Shown here: piece after piece, positions 9,344 through 19,563 of the stretch
Layout: the number at the start of each line of letters is the position of its first letter
How positions within the stretch are numbered: the first letter of the stretch is position 1
Source: Serratia sp. Ag1
Lineage (GTDB): Bacteria > Pseudomonadota > Gammaproteobacteria > Enterobacterales > Enterobacteriaceae
Assembly (NCBI RefSeq): GCF_000743355.1
Contig: NZ_JQEI01000023.1
Span: 62,001 to 126,000, forward strand
Direction of reading: 5' to 3'
Length of the DNA: 64,000 bases
The notes under the pieces: generated by a model
Told to the model about the DNA's origin: nothing
Database searches by the model: none
The model's input: the letters and a program-made list of their open reading frames with translations, nothing else
Position numbers and translations under genes: made by a program

Positions 9344-11209
9344 GTGAACAATGTACCACCTAGCCTAATGGCTGTTCCCCTCCCTGTTGATGTCGAGCCA
9401 CTGCTGAAGGTCAAGGCACTGTCCGTTGCATTCGGCAACACCCGAGTGATCAACAACCTGAGTTTCTCGGTTGCCGCAGGGCGAACCCTGGCGATAGTCG
9501 GCGAGTCTGGCTCCGGCAAATCTGTGACTTCGCTGTCGATCATGCGTTTAGCGGAGATGCAGGGGGCAAGTTTTCTGGGGGGCAGCATCCAGTTCAACGC
9601 TAACCAGGGAACCTGCGATCTGCTGAAGATGGAACAAAAAGCCATGCAGCGGCTCCGTGGCAAAGAGATCGCCATGATTTTTCAGGAGCCAATGACGTCG
9701 CTGAACCCGGTCTTTACGCTTGGCGATCAGATTACTGAAGTGCTGATGCTCCATGAAAACAGGGATAAACAGGATGCGCTGCGCGAAGCTCAGCGTCTGC
9801 TCGAAATGGTGCGTTTGCCCGATGCGCAAAATATGTTGAGCCGTTATCCGCACCAACTGTCAGGGGGCATGCGCCAGCGTGTGATGATCGCCATGGCGTT
9901 GGCTTGCCGCCCGAAGCTGCTGATTGCTGACGAACCGACAACCGCGCTCGATGTCACCATTCAAGCGCAAATCTTGCAGATTATCCGCGATCTTCAGCAA
10001 GAGTTGCAGATGGCGGTGATCTTCATCACCCACGACATGGGGGTGGTGGCTGAAATGGCCGATGATGTGGTGGTGATGTGGCAGGGCGAGAAAGTGGAAG
10101 AGGGGCCGGTGCGTGAGATTTTTGCCAATCCGCAGCATGCCTATACCCAGGTGTTGCTGGCGGCGGTACCGAAACTTGGCAGCATGGCGGGCAAAGATTT
10201 CCCGCAGCGTATGCCGGTGACGTTATTGGAAAACGGTGTGCCGGTGCTGAGCGGCAACAGCCGCATTCAAGATACAGCGTGCCTCGATCAGGCACCTTTG
10301 TTGACGGTGCGCGATCTCTCGGTGCGTTTTGATCTCAAAAAAAGCCTGTTTGGCCGCGTGACCCATGTCTGCAACGCCGTCTCTCAGGTCAGTTTCGATA
10401 TTTATCCCGGTGAAACATTGGCGCTGGTGGGCGAATCCGGCTCCGGCAAGTCGACCATTGGGCGAGCTATTCAGCAATTACTGCGCCCGCAGGCGGGGGA
10501 GATCCGCTTTAACGGCCAGGCCTATGCGGCCATGAGTGCCGCCCAGCGCAGCCGAGTGCGGCAAGAAGTGCAGTATATTTTCCAAGATCCGTTTGCTTCG
10601 CTGGATCCGCGTAAGACCGTGGGCTTTTCGATCGCAGAACCGATCCGCACGCACGGTTTGCTTCTGGGGGAAACGGCGATCGGCAAACGGGTGGCAGAAC
10701 TGCTCGAGCGAGTGGGCTTGAGCGCATCAGTGGCCCGGCGTTACCCGCATGAATTCTCCGGTGGGCAGCGCCAGCGGGTGTGTATTGCCCGGGCGTTGGC
10801 GTCTAACCCAAAGCTGATCATCGCCGATGAGGTGCTTTCCGCGCTGGATGTCTCTATTCAGGCGCAAATTATCAATTTATTGATGGATCTCCAGCAAGAG
10901 CAGGGGCTGGCTTATCTGTTTATCAGCCATGACATGGCGGTGGTGGAGAAAATGAGCCACCGGGTCGCCGTGTTGTACCTGGGGCAGATCATGGAGTTGG
11001 GTTCCCGCCGCCAGGTGTTTGAAACCGCCTCACATGATTACACGCGACGCCTGCTGTCGGCGGTGCCTGTGGCGGATCCATTGGCGCGCAAACAGCGGGT
11101 GAAGCTGGAAGGGGAGATCCCGAGCCTGGCCCGCCGGGTAGAGGATAAACCGGTGGTTTGGCAGCACACAGAAATTGCTCAAGGGCACTTCGTTGCGCAG
11201 AGCAACTAA
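9344..11209 (+). CDS. gsiA: Glutathione/peptide ABC transporter, fused double ATPase (GsiA type)
   Basis: Duplicated ABC ATPase powering an oligopeptide-family importer. Two complete ATPase modules are present. Module one has Walker A GESGSGKS, signature LSGGM and DEPTTALD. Module two has [14 protein letters not shown] and an atypical Walker B region DEVLSALD. The C-terminus (GHFVAQSN) resembles that of E. coli GsiA. Two starts are possible: ATG at 9335, which overlaps the AAGGA ribosome site, or GTG at 9344 with 8-nt spacing. I chose the GTG. It is first in an operon with gsiB, gsiC, gsiD and an M14 peptidase. Glutathione as substrate is inferred from overall resemblance; another small peptide is possible. 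Confidence 0.85.
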   Translation: MNNVPPSLMAVPLPVDVEPLLKVKALSVAFGNTRVINNLSFSVAAGRTLAIVGESGSGKSVTSLSIMRLAEMQGASFLGGSIQFNANQGTCDLLKMEQKAMQRLRGKEIAMIFQEPMTSLNPVFTLGDQITEVLMLHENRDKQDALREAQRLLEMVRLPDAQNMLSRYPHQLSGGMRQRVMIAMALACRPKLLIADEPTTALDVTIQAQILQIIRDLQQELQMAVIFITHDMGVVAEMADDVVVMWQGEKVEEGPVREIFANPQHAYTQVLLAAVPKLGSMAGKDFPQRMPVTLLENGVPVLSGNSRIQDTACLDQAPLLTVRDLSVRFDLKKSLFGRVTHVCNAVSQVSFDIYPGETLALVGESGSGKSTIGRAIQQLLRPQAGEIRFNGQAYAAMSAAQRSRVRQEVQYIFQDPFASLDPRKTVGFSIAEPIRTHGLLLGETAIGKRVAELLERVGLSASVARRYPHEFSGGQRQRVCIARALASNPKLIIADEVLSALDVSIQAQIINLLMDLQQEQGLAYLFISHDMAVVEKMSHRVAVLYLGQIMELGSRRQVFETASHDYTRRLLSAVPVADPLARKQRVKLEGEIPSLARRVEDKPVVWQHTEIAQGHFVAQSN

Positions 11210-11264
11210 TCACATTATTAGGTAGAGCATTCAAGGGTGTTTTTTGCAATCAAAGGGAAAAGGA

Positions 11265-12785
11265 ATGAAATATAAACGGCTGTTAGCAGCGCTGGTTTTC
11301 TCCAGCATGGCTTTTTCTACGGCGCCAGCCTGGGCGGCCGGTAAAATGACGGTAGCATCGCCACAGGATCCGGGCAGTTGGGATCCGATCGATACCTTCC
11401 TGGTCAACTGGGCCTCGGTTGCGACCAACATCTATGATGGGTTGCTCTACCGTGGGCCCGACCTGAAGCTGGTGCCCGCATTGGCGTTATCCTGGGAAGA
11501 GTTGGATGAAGGCAAACGCATCCGTTTTCATCTGCGTGAGCAGGTGAAATTCCACAATGGCGAGCCTTTTAATGCCGCTGCGGTAAAATTCACTTTTGAT
11601 CGCTTGCTGGGCGCAGAGGGAGCCAAAAGCCCGCAGCGTTCGAATTACAATGCGATTGAACGCGTTGAAGTGATTGATGACAAAACGGTTGATTTTCATC
11701 TGAAAAACCTTGACCCGGTGCTGCTGACCAAGCTGGCGAGTTATGGTGCGATGATCGTGCCGCCGAAATACATTCAGGAAAAGGGTGACGACTTTTTTAA
11801 CACTCACCCTGTCGGCACCGGGCCGTTTAAGTTTGTCGCCTATAAGCCGAAGGTGAACCTGCAACTGGAGGCGTTTGCCGAGCACTGGGGTGGCGCGCCG
11901 AAGCTGTCGGAACTGGAGTATCGCTTTATTACCGAACCGGCGACGGCCGTGGCGGAATTGCAGGCGGGCCGCGTGGACCTGGTGATCCCTCCGACGATCC
12001 CGATCGGTATGATTCCCACCATTCAGGCCAACCCTAAGCTGGCCGTTGTGACCACTGACGGGCCGACGGTTTATTCGCTGCGTTTTAACACCCGCAATGG
12101 TATCACTCAGGATGAACGCGTGCGTAAAGCGATGATCCTCGGCGTTGATCGCGATACCATTATCAAATCCATTCTCGCCGGTCAGGCGGTGCCGATTGCC
12201 AGCCTCCAGGGCGCACTCTCCTTTGGCTATGATCCGGCAATGAAGCCGCTCCCTTACGATCCGGTGCAGGCGAAGAAACTGCTGGCGGAAGCCGGGGTGA
12301 AACCGGGTGCCAAGATCCAGGTTGATATTCGCGGCAACGACGCCACCTTTAATGAAGTGGTGCAGGCGGTCGCCAGCTACCTACAGATGGTGGGCATCAA
12401 TGCCACCATCAAACCCTATGAAACCAATACGCTGCTGAATGACATTATCCCGCAAGGAAAGACCGGGGCGATGTTCCAGCAGTCCTGGGGCGGTTGGACG
12501 TTCGATTACGATAATACGGCCTACTCGATGTATTACGCTGGCGAGAAATGGAACCCCTACGATAATGACAGCAAAATGAATGCGTTGCTGTTATCCCAGC
12601 GCGCCACGCTTGATGGGGCCAAACGCGAGAAAATCCTCAGGGAAATTGCCAGTTATGCGGCGGATCGCGCCTTGGAAATGCCACTATATAACCTCAAGGT
12701 TATTTACGGTATCAACAAACGCGTGAAAGATTTTGTTCCGCCGCCGGATAGCCGCCTGCGTCTGACCGAAGTGAGCGTGGAGTAA
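11265..12785 (+). CDS. gsiB: Periplasmic glutathione/peptide-binding protein (GsiB type)
   Basis: Extracytoplasmic solute-binding protein family 5 (DppA/OppA/GsiB), 506 aa from the ATG at 11265, preceded by a strong AAAGGAA site. A classical signal peptide spans about residues 1-25 (cleavage after PAWA). The family core motifs are seen (LVPALALSWE, VKFHNGEPFNA and NTRNGITQDERVRKA). It lies between the ATPase and permease genes, as in E. coli gsi. It delivers the peptide to GsiC/GsiD. Confidence 0.88.
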   Translation: MKYKRLLAALVFSSMAFSTAPAWAAGKMTVASPQDPGSWDPIDTFLVNWASVATNIYDGLLYRGPDLKLVPALALSWEELDEGKRIRFHLREQVKFHNGEPFNAAAVKFTFDRLLGAEGAKSPQRSNYNAIERVEVIDDKTVDFHLKNLDPVLLTKLASYGAMIVPPKYIQEKGDDFFNTHPVGTGPFKFVAYKPKVNLQLEAFAEHWGGAPKLSELEYRFITEPATAVAELQAGRVDLVIPPTIPIGMIPTIQANPKLAVVTTDGPTVYSLRFNTRNGITQDERVRKAMILGVDRDTIIKSILAGQAVPIASLQGALSFGYDPAMKPLPYDPVQAKKLLAEAGVKPGAKIQVDIRGNDATFNEVVQAVASYLQMVGINATIKPYETNTLLNDIIPQGKTGAMFQQSWGGWTFDYDNTAYSMYYAGEKWNPYDNDSKMNALLLSQRATLDGAKREKILREIASYAADRALEMPLYNLKVIYGINKRVKDFVPPPDSRLRLTEVSVE

Positions 12786-12839
12786 ATACTGGCCGGAGTC
12801 GCTGCAGGGAATTGTCACGTTTGTGGAAGGATATCAATT

Positions 12840-13766
12840 TTGGCTGCTTTTCTGATTAAACGCATGTTACAAGCGATCTTCGTGGTGATGGTGGTGACAT
12901 TGACGGTCGCTTTCGCGATCCGTCTCACTGGCGATCCGGCGATGATGCTGACGCTGGGCGCCAGTAGCGTCACAGAAGCGGATCTAGAGCAGATCCGCAT
13001 CGGGCTGGGGTTAAATCAGCCGTTTATGGTGCAATACCTGAATTTTATCAAAGGGATATTTTCGCTCGACTTTGGCCGGAGCTTTATGGGCGGCACACCG
13101 GTTGCTCTGCTGATTGGTGACGCATTGCCCGCCACGTTGCTATTGGCCGTTGCCTCGATGGCGGTATCCATCGCGCTGTCGATCCCGCTGGGGATCAAGG
13201 CCGCTGTGGCGCGCGGTAAATGGGTGGATCAAGTGATCCGCATTGTCTCATTAGTCGGGCTCTCCTTTCCTAACTTCTGGCTGGCGACCATGCTGGTGCT
13301 GTTGTTTGCCGTCACCCTGCAATGGTTACCGCCGAGCGGCATGAGCGGCCTGGAGAGTTTTGTGATGCCCGCGCTGACGATGGGGATCATCCTCACCGCC
13401 ACCAATGTGCGCCTGGTCCGCACTGCCATGCTTGAAACGCTGCAATCACAGTACATTATGGTGGCGCGGGCCAAGGGGCTGAGCGAAAACAAGGTGCTGT
13501 ACAAGCATGCTTTGCGTAATTGCGCCATCCCGCTGATCACCTACTTCGGCCTGCAATTTGGCGGTTTGCTCGGCGGTATTGTGGTGGTCGAGCGCGTGTT
13601 TAACTGGCCGGGAATGGGAACGCTGGCGTTCGAAGCGGTTGAGGCGCGCGATTACCCGGTGCTCCAGGCCAGTATCACGGTGCTGTCGTTGATGATCATT
13701 GGCGTGAATCTTCTGGTCGATATTGCCTATGGCCTGGTCGATCCTCGTATTCGGACGGAGTCGTAA
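12840..13766 (+). CDS. gsiC: Glutathione/peptide ABC transporter permease (GsiC type)
   Basis: DppB/OppB-type inner-membrane permease, 308 aa with about six membrane segments. The start is a TTG at 12840 with AAGG about ten bases upstream; no ATG fits the conserved N-terminus AAFLIKRMLQAIF. The EAA-loop for ATPase contact (ARAKGLSENKVLYKHALRN) is clear. It forms the heterodimeric channel with the following gene. Confidence 0.87.
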   Translation: MAAFLIKRMLQAIFVVMVVTLTVAFAIRLTGDPAMMLTLGASSVTEADLEQIRIGLGLNQPFMVQYLNFIKGIFSLDFGRSFMGGTPVALLIGDALPATLLLAVASMAVSIALSIPLGIKAAVARGKWVDQVIRIVSLVGLSFPNFWLATMLVLLFAVTLQWLPPSGMSGLESFVMPALTMGIILTATNVRLVRTAMLETLQSQYIMVARAKGLSENKVLYKHALRNCAIPLITYFGLQFGGLLGGIVVVERVFNWPGMGTLAFEAVEARDYPVLQASITVLSLMIIGVNLLVDIAYGLVDPRIRTES

Positions 13767-13772
13767 CCGATT

Positions 13773-14624
13773 GTGAACATTTCATCTTCTTTACCGGCCT
13801 CTCGCTTCGCGAATCTGGAGTTTATTCTTGGGGTGGGATTGACGCTGCTGATCTGTCTGGCAGTGTTGTTTTCCGGCCTGTTGTTCCCCGATGGCGGCGA
13901 AAAAGTGGATCTGATGGCGCGGCTGTTGGCGCCGTTTAGCCAGTTTTCCCACCCGCTGGGCACCGATCCGCTCGGGCGCGATATACTGGCGCGCGTGATT
14001 ACCGGAGGGAAAATCTCACTGCTGGTGGGCTTTGCCTCCGTCATCGGTGCGGTGGTCATTGGTGTGATCATGGGGCTCATCGCCGGTTATTATCGTGGTT
14101 TCTGGGAAATGGTCGTGATGCGCTTTGCGGATGTGCAATTGGCATTGCCCTTTATCCTGTTGGCGATCACCTTTATCGCCATTGTTGGCGGCGGCCTGAT
14201 CAATACCATTATCCTGCTGATTGTTTCGCAATGGGTGCAGTATGCGCGCCTGGTGCGTGGCTCGGTGCTGGCGCTGCGCGAGCGTGAGTTTATTCTCTCG
14301 GCGCGCGCCATCGGGGTGACGGACTGGCGCATTATCTTTCAGCATCTGCTACCTAACCTGTTGGGCCCGGTGATTGTGCTGATGACCCTCAACGTGGCGA
14401 ATAATATCCTGCTTGAATCCAGCCTGACGTTCCTGGGGTTGGGCGTGGATCCTACGATTCCAAGTTGGGGTGGGATGTTGGCCGATGGGCGGACCTATCT
14501 GCAAACGGCCTGGTGGATCAGCGTTTTCCCCGGAGTGGCTATTTTGCTGACGGTTCTGGGGCTGAATCTGCTGGGGGATTGGCTGCGTGATAGCCTTGAT
14601 CCGACGGGGAGAACCTCGCGATGA
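13773..14624 (+). CDS. gsiD: Glutathione/peptide ABC transporter permease (GsiD type)
   Basis: DppC/OppC-type permease, 283 aa from a GTG start six bases after gsiC. The OppC-type N-terminal motif HPLGTDPLGRDILARV is present, and the EAA-loop (SARAIGVTDWRIIFQHLLPN) lies in the last third. The stop codon overlaps the start of the downstream carboxypeptidase gene by four bases, so the two are translationally coupled. Confidence 0.88.
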   Translation: MNISSSLPASRFANLEFILGVGLTLLICLAVLFSGLLFPDGGEKVDLMARLLAPFSQFSHPLGTDPLGRDILARVITGGKISLLVGFASVIGAVVIGVIMGLIAGYYRGFWEMVVMRFADVQLALPFILLAITFIAIVGGGLINTIILLIVSQWVQYARLVRGSVLALREREFILSARAIGVTDWRIIFQHLLPNLLGPVIVLMTLNVANNILLESSLTFLGLGVDPTIPSWGGMLADGRTYLQTAWWISVFPGVAILLTVLGLNLLGDWLRDSLDPTGRTSR

Positions 14625-16354
14625 GCATTGTTTTTCAGCAATCTATTGAGCGCAGCCTGGAACAATTGGTAGCGCGTTTTTCTGACCCGGCGATGCGCGG
14701 TGCGACCGTTGAGGCATGGTTGTTCGACGATCGGCAGAGCCGCCAGGCGGCGGCCAGGCAACTGCAAGCCTGCGGCGTTAATGCCAGGTTGCGCAGCGCG
14801 TATAAACCCTTGCTGCATTTTTTTCTTGAAGAGGTTGATTGCCAGCAGCTTGCAGCGATAACGCTCCGTTACCCAAACCATCCCGCTGCCGCTAAAAACC
14901 GTTTTCTGCTGGAGACTTACCCGCTCACCAAGCTGGTTGATAAGGTGCCGGTACAATTTCATGCTTCAGAGAAAGACGATTGTACTTATGAAGTGATGCT
15001 GACCTTTCACGATGGGCACCAGGAACAGCATGCGGTTTTTGCACCTAACCGGCTCCATCAGGACAGCGTCGGGCAGACGTTGCTCTCGCCGACCGGCTGG
15101 TTGACCGTCGTCCAACGGGACACGGTCAGCAGCGAGCGTTTCGAGACTGATATTGAGCGCCTGTTCCAGCAAATTATGACGGCGATCGGTGATTATGACT
15201 GGGGTGAACGCGAGCCTTATTTTGAAGAGCTGAACATTGCCGTGCAGCTTGCGGTAAAAGAGCAACCGCTGGCATATGGCCATGAAGTGATCAGCCTGGC
15301 GGAAGCGCTGCATGAGGACATCTACTTCTCTTTGCTGGAGGTGTTTCAGCAAAAGTCAGGTCGCCCATTGGGGGATCGCGGCCTGCAACCGGGGCAGATT
15401 GTGCCGGAAATCAGCTATACCGATGGGAACCCTTCGGTGTGTATAAGATTGTGCGGGTTATCGACCCAGGACGCTTCTGGGGTGGCACAGGAACTGACGA
15501 CGGCAGCCGCACCGCTTTACGCCAGGCAGATCACCGAGGAACTGACCCGTTTAGGGGGCGAGATTTACACCGCAGCTTCTCGTTCTGGCCGCATCGTCTA
15601 CGGCAGTTACACCAAAGGCAGCGACCAGCCAATGATGATCAGCGCAGGGCAACATGCCAATGAAACGTCCGGCGTGGTGGGGGCGCTGCGTGCTGCACAA
15701 CAATTGCATGCTCGCCAGGGCGCCCACTTTACGCTCTCGCCGCAGGAAAACCCGGATGGCTATGCGCTGCATCAGCGGCTCTGCGCCGTTTATCCGCATC
15801 ATATGCACCATGCGGCGCGCTACACCGCGTTGGGGGACGATCTGGAGTACCGCACCGGGGAAGCGCTGTGGGAAAAAGCGATCCGCGTTCAGGCGCAAGC
15901 GCTGACGGGAAGCCGATTACATGTCAACTTGCACGGCTATCCCAGCCATGAATGGACGCGGCCATTTTCGGGTTATCTGCCGCGCGGCTTCGAGATGTGG
16001 ACGCTGCCGAAAGGTTTCTTTCTGATTGTAAACCACCATGCGGGTTGGGCACGGCAGGCGGAACGGTTGCTTGATGCCGTCACTCGTCAGTTAGCGGCCA
16101 TTGATGGGCTGGTTGCTGACAACAATGTGCAAATCGCGCTATTTGAAGAGTGCGCAGGGGAGACCGGTTTTCGTCTGCTCAATGGGTTCCCGTGTTTGCT
16201 CGGGGAGGATGCGCGCCACACGGTACCGCTGACCTTGATCACCGAGTACCCCGATGAAACCCTTTATGGCGCGGATTTCATACGTGCGCATACTGTCCAG
16301 ATGGCGGCGGTGATCGCCGCTTATGACGCTTTACAGAGTGGGTTGTTAGATTAA
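14621..16354 (+). CDS. M14-family zinc carboxypeptidase-like protein
   Basis: Cytoplasmic protein of 577 aa with no signal peptide. The C-terminal half has the M14 metallopeptidase arrangement: zinc ligands His345 and Glu348 in AGQHANETSG, His438 in VNLHGYPSHEW and a candidate catalytic glutamate Glu542 in ITEYPDE. The N-terminal ~300 residues are not recognised as a named domain. The gene starts within the stop of gsiD (ATGA) and ends before a hairpin, so it is the last gene of the transporter operon. Function inferred from context: cleaving the imported peptide. E. coli gsi instead begins with the isoaspartyl peptidase gene iaaA, which is absent here. Confidence 0.8.
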   Translation: MSIVFQQSIERSLEQLVARFSDPAMRGATVEAWLFDDRQSRQAAARQLQACGVNARLRSAYKPLLHFFLEEVDCQQLAAITLRYPNHPAAAKNRFLLETYPLTKLVDKVPVQFHASEKDDCTYEVMLTFHDGHQEQHAVFAPNRLHQDSVGQTLLSPTGWLTVVQRDTVSSERFETDIERLFQQIMTAIGDYDWGEREPYFEELNIAVQLAVKEQPLAYGHEVISLAEALHEDIYFSLLEVFQQKSGRPLGDRGLQPGQIVPEISYTDGNPSVCIRLCGLSTQDASGVAQELTTAAAPLYARQITEELTRLGGEIYTAASRSGRIVYGSYTKGSDQPMMISAGQHANETSGVVGALRAAQQLHARQGAHFTLSPQENPDGYALHQRLCAVYPHHMHHAARYTALGDDLEYRTGEALWEKAIRVQAQALTGSRLHVNLHGYPSHEWTRPFSGYLPRGFEMWTLPKGFFLIVNHHAGWARQAERLLDAVTRQLAAIDGLVADNNVQIALFEECAGETGFRLLNGFPCLLGEDARHTVPLTLITEYPDETLYGADFIRAHTVQMAAVIAAYDALQSGLLD

Positions 16355-16360
16355 CCGTGC

Positions 16361-16380
16361 GCGCTGCCGGTCGGCAGCGC
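16361..16380 (+). terminator. Hairpin after the transporter-peptidase operon
   Basis: GCGCTGCC (16361-16368) and GGCAGCGC (16373-16380) form a perfect 8-bp GC-rich stem with a GGTC loop, six bases after the stop. No T-run follows, so termination may be partial or Rho-assisted. Confidence 0.55.
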
Positions 16381-16537
16381 AATCCACTTGAGCAGTGCTA
16401 AAAGTGAGCATGCTATATGCATGAGGTGGTTATTTTTTGGTTTTTACACGCAATATCTGGCGAAATTTTTCACACTTCGTGAGAGCTGCGCTCAAAAATA
16501 ATACAAATCATGTAGTGTGTATTCATTGATAACTAAT

Positions 16538-16612
16538 ATGATCGACTGGTCGAAAAATATTATCTGGACGATCGTTCTGCTTTCTTTGCTGCATCTTGCC
16601 TTTCGGCACTAG
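16538..16612 (+). CDS. Putative 24-aa leader peptide rich in Ile/Val/Leu, upstream of brnQ
   Basis: A short frame (ATG 16538, TAG 16610-16612) encodes 24 residues, ten of them branched-chain: Ile at 2, 8, 9 and 12, Val at 13, and Leu at 14, 15, 17, 18 and 20, the densest part being TIVLLSLLHL. It precedes the branched-chain amino acid carrier gene by about 145 bp, with competing hairpins in between. No strong ribosome binding site is visible (upstream is TTGATAACTAAT), which is the main weakness. It could instead be a small membrane peptide or a chance frame. Confidence 0.4.
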   Translation: MIDWSKNIIWTIVLLSLLHLAFRH

Positions 16613-16673
16613 ACTCTAAATAATCCGAGCCGCATAACAAGAACGCCATGCGTTTTTGCACAGCATTTGTGCT

Positions 16674-16730
16674 GGCCCAGGCTTGGGCCGAGCCACGCGG
16701 CAAGCTCTGCGCCGCTGGCGGCAATTTTTT
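16674..16730 (+). promoter_or_regulatory. Candidate transcription attenuator of brnQ (competing hairpins)
   Basis: Three overlapping structures can form. Hairpin A is GGCCCA (16674-16679) with TGGGCC (16684-16689). Antiterminator B is CCAcGCGGC (16693-16701) with GCCGCTGG (16711-16718), an 8-bp stem with one bulged base. Terminator C is GCCGC (16711-16715) with GCGGC (16718-16722), followed by AATTTTTTCATTTT. B and C share the GCCGC arm and exclude each other. C ends just before the brnQ start. Stem C is short, so its strength needs folding energies. Confidence 0.4.
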
Positions 16731-16757
16731 CATTTTGTACAGGCAATGCAGCATCGT

Positions 16758-18080
16758 ATGAGTCAGCGTTTAGCATCAAAAGATATTCTGGCGTTGGGGT
16801 TTATGACCTTCGCGTTATTCGTCGGGGCCGGGAACATTATTTTCCCACCGATGGTGGGTTTGCAGTCAGGTGAGCATGTCTGGATTGCTGCTCTGGGCTT
16901 TTTGGTCACCGCTGTGGGGTTGCCGGTGATGACGGTGATCGCGTTGGCGCGCGTGGGGGGCGGTGTTGATGCCCTGAGCTCGCCGATTGGCCGCAGTGCT
17001 GGCCTGCTGCTGGCAACGGTGTGTTATCTGGCCGTCGGCCCTCTGTTTGCCATTCCGCGTACTGCAACTGTTTCCTTTGAAGTGGGTATTGCGCCGTTGA
17101 CCGGTGACGGCCCATTGCCGCTGTTTATCTACAGCCTGGTTTACTTCGCGCTGGTGATCGGTATCTCGCTGTATCCGGGCCGCCTGCTTGATACCGTGGG
17201 CCATGTGCTGGCCCCGCTGAAGATAGTGGCGCTGGCTATTCTGGGCATTGCTGCGCTGGTGTGGCCCGCCGGAACACCGATTCCAGCGATAGAGGCTTAC
17301 CAGAGCGTGCCTTTCTCTTCCGGTTTCGTGAACGGTTACCTGACCATGGATACGCTTGGGGCGATGGTATTCGGCATCGTGATCGTCAATGCGGCGCGTT
17401 CGCGTGGGGTAAAAGATACCGGTCTGTTGACCCGTTACACGATTCTGGCAGGGTTGATCGCCGGTATCGGTCTGACGCTGGTGTATCTGAGCCTGTTCAA
17501 GCTGGGTTCCGGCAGCGGTGTGTTGACGCCGGATGCCACTAACGGCGCGGTGATCCTGCATGCTTACGTGCAAAATACCTTTGGCGGTTTGGGCAGTTTC
17601 TTCCTGGCTGCGCTGATCTTTATCGCCTGTATGGTGACGGCGGTGGGCTTGACCTGTGCCTGTGCCGAGTTTTTTGAGCAGTATCTGCCGTTCTCTTACA
17701 AGACACTGGTGTTCATTCTGGGTCTGTTCTCGATGCTGGTGTCGAACCTCGGCCTGAGCCATCTGATTAAGATCTCGATCCCGGTACTGACGGCGATTTA
17801 TCCTCCTTGTATCGTGCTGGTGCTGCTGAGCTTCACGCTGCGCTGGTGGAACAGCACTTCACGAATTGTTGCGCCAGTGATGTTAGTCAGCCTGTTGTTT
17901 GGTATTCTTGATGCGGTAAAAGCGTCCAGCTTGCAGCATCTGCTGCCAGCCTGGACGAATAACCTACCGCTGGCGGTGCAGGGCTTGGCATGGTTGCCAC
18001 CTTCATTGCTGATGCTGGCGTTGGTCGCAATTTATGATCGAGTTTTTGCACGCAGCCGCGAAGTCACTGCGCACTCATAA
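16758..18080 (+). CDS. brnQ: BrnQ, branched-chain amino acid:cation symporter (LIV-II)
   Basis: Inner-membrane carrier for leucine, isoleucine and valine, 440 aa, about twelve membrane segments. The conserved N-terminus [18 protein letters not shown] and later blocks ([30 protein letters not shown]) match the enterobacterial protein. The ATG at 16758 gives the family N-terminus; ATG 16746 is four codons longer and also possible. Further in-frame upstream starts would add Arg-rich residues overlapping the hairpin region and are rejected. A strong terminator follows at 18101. Confidence 0.95.
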   Translation: MSQRLASKDILALGFMTFALFVGAGNIIFPPMVGLQSGEHVWIAALGFLVTAVGLPVMTVIALARVGGGVDALSSPIGRSAGLLLATVCYLAVGPLFAIPRTATVSFEVGIAPLTGDGPLPLFIYSLVYFALVIGISLYPGRLLDTVGHVLAPLKIVALAILGIAALVWPAGTPIPAIEAYQSVPFSSGFVNGYLTMDTLGAMVFGIVIVNAARSRGVKDTGLLTRYTILAGLIAGIGLTLVYLSLFKLGSGSGVLTPDATNGAVILHAYVQNTFGGLGSFFLAALIFIACMVTAVGLTCACAEFFEQYLPFSYKTLVFILGLFSMLVSNLGLSHLIKISIPVLTAIYPPCIVLVLLSFTLRWWNSTSRIVAPVMLVSLLFGILDAVKASSLQHLLPAWTNNLPLAVQGLAWLPPSLLMLALVAIYDRVFARSREVTAHS

Positions 18081-18100
18081 AACGACGATTTTAACTTTGG

Positions 18101-18124
18101 GCCACGGACTTGTCCGTGGCTTTT
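18101..18124 (+). terminator. Intrinsic terminator of brnQ
   Basis: GCCACGGAC (18101-18109) and GTCCGTGGC (18112-18120) form a perfect stem followed by TTTT. It lies 20 bases after the brnQ stop and upstream of the proY start. Confidence 0.85.
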
Positions 18125-18151
18125 GCACGTTTAAAGGGACAGGTCATCTTC

Positions 18152-19555
18152 ATGCAACAACAGTCATCCACCACCGCGCCCAATAAGCTGAAACGGGGCC
18201 TGAGTACGCGCCATATCCGTTTTATGGCTCTCGGTTCCGCTATCGGCACCGGGTTATTCTACGGTTCTGCCGAAGCTATCCGCATGGCGGGCCCCAGCGT
18301 TCTGTTGGCTTACCTGATCGGCGGGGTTATCGCGTTTATCATTATGCGCGCGCTGGGCGAAATGTCGGTCAACAACCCGCAGGCCAGTTCGTTCTCACGC
18401 TATGCCCAGGATTACCTTGGCCCGATGGCCGGTTATATCACCGGCTGGACCTACTGTTTTGAAATCCTGATCGTCGCGATTGCCGATGTGACAGCGTTCG
18501 GTATTTATATGGGCGTCTGGTTCCCCGATGTGCAGCACTGGGTTTGGGTATTGAGCATTGTGCTGATCATTGGTGCCATTAACCTGATGAGCGTGAAGGT
18601 GTTTGGTGAGCTGGAGTTCTGGTTCTCCTTCTTCAAAGTGGCCACCATTATCATCATGATCGTGGCCGGGATCGGTATCATTGTCTGGGGGATTGGCAAC
18701 GGCGGCCAAGCGACGGGGATCAGCAATCTGTGGACCAACGGCGGTTTCTTCAGTAATGGCGTTATCGGCATGCTGCTGTCGCTGCAATTGGTGATGTTTG
18801 CCTATGGTGGCATCGAGATTATCGGTATCACCGCTGGTGAAGCCAAAGATCCGAAAGTGTCGATTCCTAAAGCGATCAACTCGGTGCCATGGCGTATTCT
18901 GGTGTTTTACGTGGGGACGCTGTTTGTCATCATGTCGATCTACCCGTGGAATCAGGTTGGCGTCAACGGTAGCCCGTTTGTACTGACCTTCCAGCATATG
19001 GGGATCACCATGGCGGCAGGTATTCTTAACTTTGTGGTGATCACCGCGTCATTGTCGGCGATCAACAGCGATGTGTTCGGCGTTGGCCGTATGATGCACG
19101 GTTTGGCCGAGCAGGGCCATGCACCGAAAGTGTTCAGTAAAATCTCTAAACGCGGTATCCCCTGGGTGACGGTTGTGGTGATGATGCTGGCAATGCTGAT
19201 CGCTGTGTACCTCAACTACATCATGCCGGAAAACGTGTTCCTGGTGATCGCCTCGTTGGCGACCTTTGCCACCGTGTGGGTGTGGATTATGATCCTGATC
19301 TCACAGATCGCCTTCCGCCGCAGCCTGAGCAAAGATCAGGTGAAGAAGCTGGACTTCCCGCTGCGCGGCGGTGTTTTCACTTCGGTGATTGCCATTATCT
19401 TCCTGGTATTCATCATTGGCCTGATCGGCTACTTCCCGGCCACTCGCGTTTCGCTGTATGCCGGGCTGGTATGGGTAGCGTTATTGCTGTTGGGCTATTA
19501 CTTCAAGGTGAACCGCCAGAAGAAGCAGGCGGCGCTGGCAGTACAACAAGATTGA
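18152..19555 (+). CDS. proY: ProY, proline-specific permease family amino acid transporter
   Basis: APC-superfamily (amino acid transporter family) inner-membrane permease, 467 aa with about twelve membrane segments. The family start motif [20 protein letters not shown] is followed by [20 protein letters not shown] and the [13 protein letters not shown] block. The ATG at 18152 sits after AAAGGGACAGG; a further upstream TTG start would overlap the brnQ terminator and is rejected. Position between brnQ and malZ matches E. coli proY. Proline as substrate follows from the family and synteny. Confidence 0.92.
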   Translation: MQQQSSTTAPNKLKRGLSTRHIRFMALGSAIGTGLFYGSAEAIRMAGPSVLLAYLIGGVIAFIIMRALGEMSVNNPQASSFSRYAQDYLGPMAGYITGWTYCFEILIVAIADVTAFGIYMGVWFPDVQHWVWVLSIVLIIGAINLMSVKVFGELEFWFSFFKVATIIIMIVAGIGIIVWGIGNGGQATGISNLWTNGGFFSNGVIGMLLSLQLVMFAYGGIEIIGITAGEAKDPKVSIPKAINSVPWRILVFYVGTLFVIMSIYPWNQVGVNGSPFVLTFQHMGITMAAGILNFVVITASLSAINSDVFGVGRMMHGLAEQGHAPKVFSKISKRGIPWVTVVVMMLAMLIAVYLNYIMPENVFLVIASLATFATVWVWIMILISQIAFRRSLSKDQVKKLDFPLRGGVFTSVIAIIFLVFIIGLIGYFPATRVSLYAGLVWVALLLLGYYFKVNRQKKQAALAVQQD

Positions 19556-19563
19556 TCTGAAGA

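Noticed and set aside
16656-16757. N-terminal extension of BrnQ
   Set aside because: The extension is Arg-rich, unlike the family N-terminus, and overlaps the hairpin region; ATG 16758 gives the normal length.
16866-17762. 298-codon antisense frame within brnQ
   Set aside because: Composition (His, Gln and Arg rich) is typical of the reverse reading of a membrane-protein gene, and brnQ is certain.
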